From: Calditrichota bacterium
Lineage (GTDB): Bacteria; Calditrichota; Calditrichia; RBG-13-44-9
Direction: 5' to 3'
Assembly: GCA_016934605.1 (NCBI GenBank)
Contig: JAFGSO010000190.1
Span: forward strand, 1-6,342
Length of the DNA: 6,342 bases
Part shown: positions 1 through 5,332 of the stretch, one piece after another
Numbering within the stretch: the first letter of the stretch is position 1
Layout: every line of letters starts with the position of its first letter
Made by a program: the position numbers and the translations under genes
Notes under the pieces: model-generated
Databases searched by the model: none
Told to the model about the DNA's origin: nothing
Seen by the model: only the letters and a program-made list of their open reading frames with translations

Positions 1-666
1 CTGGCCTCAGAACTTGCCGTGAAGGGAATTACCGATCGGCCGGTTCTTGCCGGCTGTATCGGTCCATTCAGCCTTGCAGGAAGGCTGTTCGGTATCAGTG
101 AGATCATGCTGGAACTGCTTTCCGCTCCTGAAACAATTCATCGATTACTGGAAAAATGTACTGATTTTCTTTTGACATATATCGACGCTTTTAAAAAAAA
201 ATCGGTGCACGGTATTATCATGGCCGAACCTGCAGCCGGCATGCTTTCACCTCAGATGTGTCAGGAATTTTCTTCGACCTATATTAAAACTATAACTGAT
301 AATGTTCAGGATGCGGATTTTTTTATTATTCTTCACAATTGTGGTAATACCAATCCCCTGCTGGCATGCATTCAGGAAGCCGGAGCAACCGGAATACATC
401 TGGGAAATAAATGTGATATTGTGGCAGCTCTGAATTTTCTGGATAAAGACCGGCTGGTGTTGGGCAATCTGGATCCCGCCGGTCTCTTTTTAATGGGTTC
501 CGGGGAGGATGTGATGCAAGCGACCACTGAATTATTAGAAAAAACCTCTCCTTACCAGAATTTTATTATCTCCAGTGGTTGTGATATTCCACCGGGTACG
601 CCTCAGGATAATCTGAAAGCTTTTTTTACCGCTGTCTCCGAATACAATAAGGCGGCTCATCCCTGA
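1..666 (+). CDS. URO-D/MtaA-family methyltransferase-like protein, 5' end outside window
   Basis: The reading frame is open from base 1 and ends at TGA 664-666, so this is the C-terminal 221 residues of a protein whose start lies left of the window. The GTG at 19 is an internal Val codon. Family marks seen: GPFSLAGRLFG near the left edge, HNCGN (His codon 334-336, Cys codon 340-342), GNLDPAG, and SGCDIPPGTP with Cys at 580-582. His-x-Cys plus this late Cys is the zinc-ligand set of MtaA/CmuA-type methylcobamide methyltransferases, which pass a methyl group from a corrinoid protein to a thiol. True HemE has a His in place of that Cys, so haem synthesis is unlikely. Family members run to about 340 residues, so roughly a third is missing at the window edge. 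No signal peptide or membrane segment is seen in the visible part; it should be cytoplasmic. It converges on the sugar operon rather than belonging to it. The methyl donor and acceptor cannot be told from sequence, and no corrinoid protein gene is visible. Confidence 0.88.
   Translation: MASELAVKGITDRPVLAGCIGPFSLAGRLFGISEIMLELLSAPETIHRLLEKCTDFLLTYIDAFKKKSVHGIIMAEPAAGMLSPQMCQEFSSTYIKTITDNVQDADFFIILHNCGNTNPLLACIQEAGATGIHLGNKCDIVAALNFLDKDRLVLGNLDPAGLFLMGSGEDVMQATTELLEKTSPYQNFIISSGCDIPPGTPQDNLKAFFTAVSEYNKAAHP
657..666. other. Tail-to-tail 10-base overlap of convergent genes
   Basis: The plus-strand URO-D gene ends with TGA at 664-666 and the minus-strand isomerase ends with TGA at 659-657, so their 3' ends overlap by ten bases. 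I see no hairpin with a T run within about 60 bases on either side. Each transcript must therefore run into the other gene or stop by a factor-dependent route. Confidence 0.8.
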
Positions 667-1793
667 TACATTTTATTAAAAACCGACTGAGCATACTGGA
701 CGGCTTCCCGCATCATATCTTCCGCTCTGGCTGTCTGTCTTTTTCTTAATAATTCTAATAACCGTTTTTCGTCCAGTTTACGGGAGGCCTGTTCACAGGC
801 TTCCCAACTCAAAATGCTGCGTATAATCCGATCTACCGCTTGTTCTTCATTATCGTAAGGTCTGGGTTGCATATCGTGCCCTTTCCACCTTCGATAACCT
901 GCTTTTCTTACCAATCCGGCAATCGCTATATTCATTCCGTTAATTCTGGTACCATTATCAATATCAAATTTGCCGGGACCGCCCAGCAGGATGCCGTCAT
1001 TATATCCCTGGCTATTGACATGCATGTGAACCAGCATATCATTATCAATTTCTTCCACCGTATCGTAGACATGATCCAACCCGATCATCTCGCTATGACC
1101 AAATTCCTTGTTTACTCCCTTTTTGCTCGGGGACAGATTTTTTTCAATCTGTAAGCTTTTCCACAATACAATCGCGCTGGCAACGGTTGGCAGCAGCATG
1201 GCGGCATGGCCCTCGTTGGGTTTGGGTTCAATACCGATATACAGTTCGGCACCTTTCTCTTCTTCATACACACAGAGTTCATACAGATTCTGTTTTAAAT
1301 TCTGATACATTTCCTGAATGGCCAATGTCGCTAAATCATAACCAAATGACCCGTTCCAGATAACAAGTGAGGGATAGAGTTCTTCATCCGGGAACCATGC
1401 TTTACCCAGTGGTCCGTAAACCAGATCAACTGTTCCCTTGCCTAATTTATTTGCCGCATCACGCTCTTTTTCATCCAGAGAAGCTAAACCTCCGTAACCA
1501 AAATGAATATGAGCTCCCGGTGTAATCATGGCGAGATACATATTTGAGTCTACCAGGACACTGGCAATCTCGCGAGCGTTTTTTTCATTCACCTCATTAT
1601 CATAATGGAGTTCATATCCCAGGATGATATATTCCGGAAGCCGCGGAGCAATTTTTTTTCTTATCAATTCAATAACCCCGGTCGATCCCAACTTTTCCGG
1701 CGCCCAGGAGGGTCTAATGTTTGCCGGTACAAAACCTCCCTGCCCGGTATTGAACGTCCAGCGACAAATGCTGTGAAAGGATTTTTCACTCAT
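657..1793 (-). CDS. Xylose isomerase-like TIM-barrel sugar isomerase, divergent metal site
   Basis: A 378-residue protein, close to the ~390 of class I (actinobacterial) xylose isomerases, which interconvert an aldose and a ketose with two divalent metals. Conserved pieces align in order with the Streptomyces enzyme: RWTFNTGQ near the N-terminus, W146 in VIWNGSFG (Trp137), IEPKPNE with E189 and K191 (Glu181, Lys183), NKEFGHSEM with E230 and H233 (Glu217, His220), FDID with D277 and D279 (Asp255, Asp257), and GHDMQPRP with D307 (Asp287). Differences: the Asp245 metal ligand is H258 (VHMHVNSQ), the loop after it is about nine residues longer, and the catalytic His54/Asp57 pair reads H63/N66 with an Asp at 65. 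His at this barrel position recalls L-rhamnose isomerase, so the substrate may not be xylose. The ATG has a good Shine-Dalgarno. It is the last gene of the operon, 19 bases after GH31, and its stop overlaps the convergent gene by 10 bases. Cytoplasmic. The fold is confident; the substrate is open. Confidence 0.85.
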   Translation of the reverse strand: MSEKSFHSICRWTFNTGQGGFVPANIRPSWAPEKLGSTGVIELIRKKIAPRLPEYIILGYELHYDNEVNEKNAREIASVLVDSNMYLAMITPGAHIHFGYGGLASLDEKERDAANKLGKGTVDLVYGPLGKAWFPDEELYPSLVIWNGSFGYDLATLAIQEMYQNLKQNLYELCVYEEEKGAELYIGIEPKPNEGHAAMLLPTVASAIVLWKSLQIEKNLSPSKKGVNKEFGHSEMIGLDHVYDTVEEIDNDMLVHMHVNSQGYNDGILLGGPGKFDIDNGTRINGMNIAIAGLVRKAGYRRWKGHDMQPRPYDNEEQAVDRIIRSILSWEACEQASRKLDEKRLLELLRKRQTARAEDMMREAVQYAQSVFNKMYQG

Positions 1794-1799
1794 TTTTTA

Positions 1800-1806
1800 C
1801 CTCTTC
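1800..1806 (-). promoter_or_regulatory. Shine-Dalgarno of the isomerase gene
   Basis: On the minus strand GAAGAGG lies six bases before the ATG at 1793-1791, inside the 19-base gap after the GH31 stop. It fixes the isomerase start and is the best ribosome binding site in the window. The last gene of the block therefore has its own initiation signal, unlike the genes upstream. There is no room for a promoter in this gap. Confidence 0.75.
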
Positions 1807-1812
1807 ATAAAT

Positions 1813-4206
1813 CTAAATTTCAATAATAATTTGAGCCTTTTTAATCTTTTGCAATCTTATTTGAAGATATTTTTTTCTCTGGATAATATTTTTATCGTTT
1901 ATTTTTTTTTCCTGCTCTCCCAGCCATAACCCGATTGATTTATGATCATTTATATGAGAAAAACGAAGAAAATAATCCCGGATTTGATTTCCTGCGATCA
2001 GTAAAACTATTTTTTCTCTGGAAGAAAGACATGTAAAAACGGTATTTCTCTCTTTTTCTTTGAAGACATAACGAGTTTTTCTGGAGGGATAAATTTTCAG
2101 AATTATCGGATCAATTTTCTTTTCAGGTATACGGATAGATTTTTTCATCATGGGAAGGATGGCACCGCTTCTCACATAAATTGGTAATTTATGTAGAGGT
2201 ACTTTTAAGGTAACATTGGCCGGCCCCTGATAAGATTTCCCGGTAAAGAAATCGGTCCATTCACCGGCTGGCAGGTAAATATCTATTCGACCACCCGGCT
2301 GATATACAGGTGCCACCAGCAACCAGGGACCCAGCATATACTGAAATTCCTGATTACGGGAAAACAGATCTTCGGGAAATTCCAGTATCATCGCCCTGAT
2401 AACCGGTAGTCCTGTACGCCGCGCCTCAAGCGCTGTGCTGTACAGATACGGAAAGAGCTGATATCGCAAATGGATATATTTTCGCACGATAGAAACAGCT
2501 TTTTCACCAAAGTGCCACGGCTCGCGAGGTCCGTCCCCATGCATCCGGCTATGTGAACAAAATAAGCCGAACTGAGCCCACCGCACATATAATTCCGCTG
2601 AAGGCATTCCCCGGTATCCACCAATATCATGGCTCCAGAACAGAATTCCGGACAATCCGGCGGAAAGGCCACCGCGGATAGTTGTTGCCAGACTCTCCCA
2701 GTCAGCCGCCGGATCTCCAGACCAGCATAAGGGGTATCGTTGACTTCCTGCAAAACCTGAACGGGCCCATACCAGGCCATCTCCTTTTTCCTGCTTTACC
2801 ACTTCGTACACTATTTTATTATAAAGAAGTGGATATAGATTATGCATGAGTGTACCGGTGCGTCCATCCGAGAAAACCGCATCCTCCGGAATATCTTCCC
2901 CAAAATCAGTTTTAAAAACATCGATTCCCTGCTTCAACAACGGCCTGGCCAGATTCTTTAACCACTGAATTGCTTTCTGGTTTGTAAAATCGATAATTGC
3001 AACCGGAGCGTTCCAACCTTCCTTCTTCTCAGCTTTTCTGACCACACCATCCGGTCTGGGCGCAAGAGATAATCCGTAATCAATTACGTAAATATTCCCA
3101 TCAGGTCGCTTAGCAAAAAAGTCTTTCTTTTTTCCTTCTGCAAACAGGTCACTCTCCACTGAGATATAAGGCTGTATCCACAGAGAAATTTTCAGATCTT
3201 TTTCCCGGATTTCCCGAATCAATATATCCACATCCGGAAAAGCTTCCGAATCCCATATAAAATCACAATATCTCCGCCAGCGCATCCACCAGGTATCTAT
3301 ATGAATAACATCTGCAGGAATGCCATATTTTCCCAGACCATGCACAAGCTCTCGTACAGATTTCTGATCCCGATGTGTTCCGGCCGAGGATAACCAGGTC
3401 CCGAAACTCCAGGCGGGAGGAACCTCAGGTGGACCGGTCAGCTGACTGTATTCATAGAGTATTTTTCGGGGAGTTGGTCCATAAATAATATATAGATCCA
3501 GGAAGGGCATTTCATTGATAATATTATATGAGGTAAACGATCTACTTCCCAGCTCCCAGGTGCTCCGGGCAGATGAATTCAGAAACAGTCCATAGCCCCG
3601 GCTGCTGATGAGAAAAGGAATACTTTTATGGGAAAATTCAGTGTTAGCGCCGAGGGCATCACAGGTCCAGCTAATGATCCGTTGACCCGCTTTATTCAGC
3701 CGCGAAAATTTTTCACCCAGTCCATATAGACACTCTTCCGGAGAAAGATAAAAAGAAATAGCGGTGGCGGAAACTTTTTCCTTAAAATAGGTTAATCCCA
3801 GTGGAAAATTAAGCCGTTCTCCCAGTCCATTGACATCTGCTGGATTTTCTCTGAGAATCGTATCGTCATTTTGATTTTTCAATTGAAGGAACCAGGGATT
3901 TTTTCTGATGTGGACATCCAGGTCCCCTGCTTTTATAAACAGAAATTCTTCATTTTCCCTAACCATACATTTCATCTGTTTCAGATATTCCGGATTAACA
4001 ACCTCCGTCAATGGTTTCCACTCAACCCCGGAGGGGATAAAGCGTAAATTCCAGACAAATCGGTTTACCGGAATGAGAACCACCGATGCGGTAACACTAT
4101 CAGCAGTCAGTACTTCCAATTCTACCCGGTGTCTGTCCTGTCTGATACTGTTAACTTCGATTACCGGCTTAAAATTTTCGGGATAATAGATATCGGGATA
4201 TCTCAT
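1813..4206 (-). CDS. GH31 alpha-xylosidase/alpha-glucosidase, YicI type, cytoplasmic
   Basis: A 797-residue glycoside hydrolase family 31 enzyme, which cleaves non-reducing alpha-xylosyl or alpha-glucosyl ends with retention. The N-terminal beta domain (about 1-255, with YGLGEKFSRL at 161-170) is followed by the catalytic barrel (about 263-590) and C-terminal beta domains. The nucleophile is D434 in KTDFGEDIP and the acid/base is D498 in WSGDPAAD. The other -1 subsite residues of E. coli YicI are also present: D304, W343, K432, R482, D527 in WSHDIGG, and H556 in SRMHG. K432 is the Lys linked to xyloside recognition. Three YicI residues that shape specificity differ: Phe277 is G276, Cys307 is T305 and Phe308 is W306, so the substrate may not be a plain alpha-xyloside. 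About 22 residues are inserted at 376-400, and the last ~90 residues are Lys/Ile-rich and AT-rich. No signal peptide, so the substrate is imported first. The ATG follows the previous stop by one base; an in-frame stop five codons upstream excludes a longer form. Confidence 0.95.
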   Translation of the reverse strand: MRYPDIYYPENFKPVIEVNSIRQDRHRVELEVLTADSVTASVVLIPVNRFVWNLRFIPSGVEWKPLTEVVNPEYLKQMKCMVRENEEFLFIKAGDLDVHIRKNPWFLQLKNQNDDTILRENPADVNGLGERLNFPLGLTYFKEKVSATAISFYLSPEECLYGLGEKFSRLNKAGQRIISWTCDALGANTEFSHKSIPFLISSRGYGLFLNSSARSTWELGSRSFTSYNIINEMPFLDLYIIYGPTPRKILYEYSQLTGPPEVPPAWSFGTWLSSAGTHRDQKSVRELVHGLGKYGIPADVIHIDTWWMRWRRYCDFIWDSEAFPDVDILIREIREKDLKISLWIQPYISVESDLFAEGKKKDFFAKRPDGNIYVIDYGLSLAPRPDGVVRKAEKKEGWNAPVAIIDFTNQKAIQWLKNLARPLLKQGIDVFKTDFGEDIPEDAVFSDGRTGTLMHNLYPLLYNKIVYEVVKQEKGDGLVWARSGFAGSQRYPLCWSGDPAADWESLATTIRGGLSAGLSGILFWSHDIGGYRGMPSAELYVRWAQFGLFCSHSRMHGDGPREPWHFGEKAVSIVRKYIHLRYQLFPYLYSTALEARRTGLPVIRAMILEFPEDLFSRNQEFQYMLGPWLLVAPVYQPGGRIDIYLPAGEWTDFFTGKSYQGPANVTLKVPLHKLPIYVRSGAILPMMKKSIRIPEKKIDPIILKIYPSRKTRYVFKEKERNTVFTCLSSREKIVLLIAGNQIRDYFLRFSHINDHKSIGLWLGEQEKKINDKNIIQRKKYLQIRLQKIKKAQIIIEI

Positions 4207-4210
4207 TTCA
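4204..4210 (-). promoter_or_regulatory. Stop-start junction TGA-A-ATG without Shine-Dalgarno (coupled translation)
   Basis: On the minus strand the stop of the URO-D-like gene (TGA 4210-4208) and the ATG of GH31 (4206-4204) are separated by one base. The preceding stretch, AAACTATTCCTGA, has no purine-rich ribosome binding site. Start of GH31 synthesis therefore probably depends on ribosomes finishing the upstream gene. That coupling is inferred from spacing and the missing site. Confidence 0.6.
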
Positions 4211-5332
4211 GGAATAGTTTAGAAGCTGATATATTTCTTTCAGATCAGTTACTGGCCAGTCCTCTCCGGTAACACCGTTAGTCACATCAACATTGATAAA
4301 CAAGCCACGGTTGGTTTTGCGGATCTGCATTATCCTTCGAACATAATCGGCCATACTTGGAAAACGGAAATCTATATTAAACCCGATGCGGCATGCCAGA
4401 ACAATCTTTCCATTCCAGTGTTCAAAGACTTCTTTAAAGGGAACTTCACTGGCGCCGAATTCTATACCACGCAGTAAATGGATATTCTTAAGACTGGAAA
4501 ACTGGTGGCGCCAGTTACCGCATGAATGGATAAAAATGCCGCCAAATTCTTCCGAAATCTGGTTGAGATATGGTACTTGAAATTCGTCATGCATTTCCGG
4601 TGAAATCATAACCCAATCGTCATTTGATACCGCCACGCCAGATCCGTCAGGTAACCATGGTTGAAACATGGAAGGAACAAATTCTATCCGGGAATTCACG
4701 ACCAGGTTTCTCTGTTCTTTGATAAAATCTATCATCAGATCCGTTACCATTCGCATCAGGCGATGAACCTCTTGAGGATGAGACAGCATGGCAGACATCA
4801 GCGTATTATGTCCCATTATCAGGGAGGCGTTATCCAGAGGGCCCTGTATATCGGTGAGGCGAACGGGATAGCGTCCATTTGTTTCTTCAATAAAGTAGCT
4901 GGTGTAACGCAAAATCCTGGACAGCTCACCCTCTTGTATATCCGGTTTATGCAGATCGGATACTTTTTCCGGCTGATTTTCCAGTAAAGGATGGGCAGCC
5001 GGGAAATCATTTTCCCACCACTCCACCTGGCAACCGAAGGCCGATGCTATTGCAATAACGCCCAGCGAAGGACACAGACTTGGGACAAAATCGCCCTTAA
5101 GCTGAAGCTGGCTCTCGATTTCCTCGATCTGAGCCCGCAGGTACTTCGCCGGGTCCCGCAGACGATCCCGCACGGTATCCCTGCCGGAGGTTGAAAACAG
5201 TGCGCTGACCACCGGTTCACCTCCAATTACCTCGGGACCAACATATCCGATCATGAAAGCCGGTCTTTCATCATTTTCCAGGTTCCATAAACGGGTCAGA
5301 AAGTTTCTTGACTCTTCAGCTGTATTGACCAT
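4208..5332 (-). CDS. URO-D/MtaA-fold protein lacking the third zinc cysteine
   Basis: A complete 374-residue member of the URO-D/MtaA superfamily. Seen: an N-terminal RLWNLENDERPAF segment typical of the family start (supports the ATG at 5332), GCQVEWWENDFP at 100-111, the central IQGPLDNASLIMG at 162-174, and the zinc-type motif HSCGN with H269 and C271. The late Cys of MtaA (GCxxPPGTP) has no counterpart: the C-terminus reads FINVDVTNGVTGEDWP and no Cys follows C314. It may bind metal differently or act on another substrate. The motif GCxVxxxENDxP is shared with the gene just upstream, which it overlaps by 17 bases, so the two look like diverged paralogues of one subfamily and possibly partners. 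GGAAG lies 12 bases before the ATG, a poor spacing that fits coupled translation. It is one base upstream of GH31 in the same operon. Cytoplasmic; no signal peptide or membrane helix. The reaction is unknown; corrinoid-linked methyl transfer is the family-based guess. Confidence 0.85.
   Translation of the reverse strand: MVNTAEESRNFLTRLWNLENDERPAFMIGYVGPEVIGGEPVVSALFSTSGRDTVRDRLRDPAKYLRAQIEEIESQLQLKGDFVPSLCPSLGVIAIASAFGCQVEWWENDFPAAHPLLENQPEKVSDLHKPDIQEGELSRILRYTSYFIEETNGRYPVRLTDIQGPLDNASLIMGHNTLMSAMLSHPQEVHRLMRMVTDLMIDFIKEQRNLVVNSRIEFVPSMFQPWLPDGSGVAVSNDDWVMISPEMHDEFQVPYLNQISEEFGGIFIHSCGNWRHQFSSLKNIHLLRGIEFGASEVPFKEVFEHWNGKIVLACRIGFNIDFRFPSMADYVRRIMQIRKTNRGLFINVDVTNGVTGEDWPVTDLKEIYQLLNYS
5316..5332 (-). 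other. 17-base overlap of two URO-D-like genes
   Basis: The downstream gene starts at ATG 5332-5330 inside the end of the upstream gene, whose TGA is at 5318-5316. The overlap is out of frame. It ties expression of the two paralogues together and argues that they are made in matched amounts. Confidence 0.8.

Noticed and set aside
19..21. GTG as the start of the left-edge gene
   Set aside because: The frame is open to base 1, and the protein from here would lack the N-terminal third of the family. It is an internal Val codon.
193..201. A9 tract in the left-edge gene as a phase-variation switch
   Set aside because: It encodes Lys codons in an intact frame, and similar A or T runs occur across this AT-leaning window. 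Nothing else suggests switching.
1..666. Haem-pathway uroporphyrinogen decarboxylase (hemE)
   Set aside because: It has the His-x-Cys and Cys-containing PPGTP motifs of the MtaA branch in place of the HemE His, and there are no haem genes nearby.
840..1305. Plus-strand open frames of 104 and 65 codons opposite the isomerase
   Set aside because: They are antisense to a conserved enzyme, and their translations are low-complexity and unlike any family.
1794..1812. Promoter or terminator between GH31 and the isomerase
   Set aside because: The gap is only 19 bases and is used up by the ribosome binding site; there is no hairpin or paired promoter boxes.
2388..2780. 130-codon minus-strand open frame inside GH31
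   Set aside because: It is an alternative frame within the strongly conserved catalytic part of GH31, and its translation has no recognisable domain.
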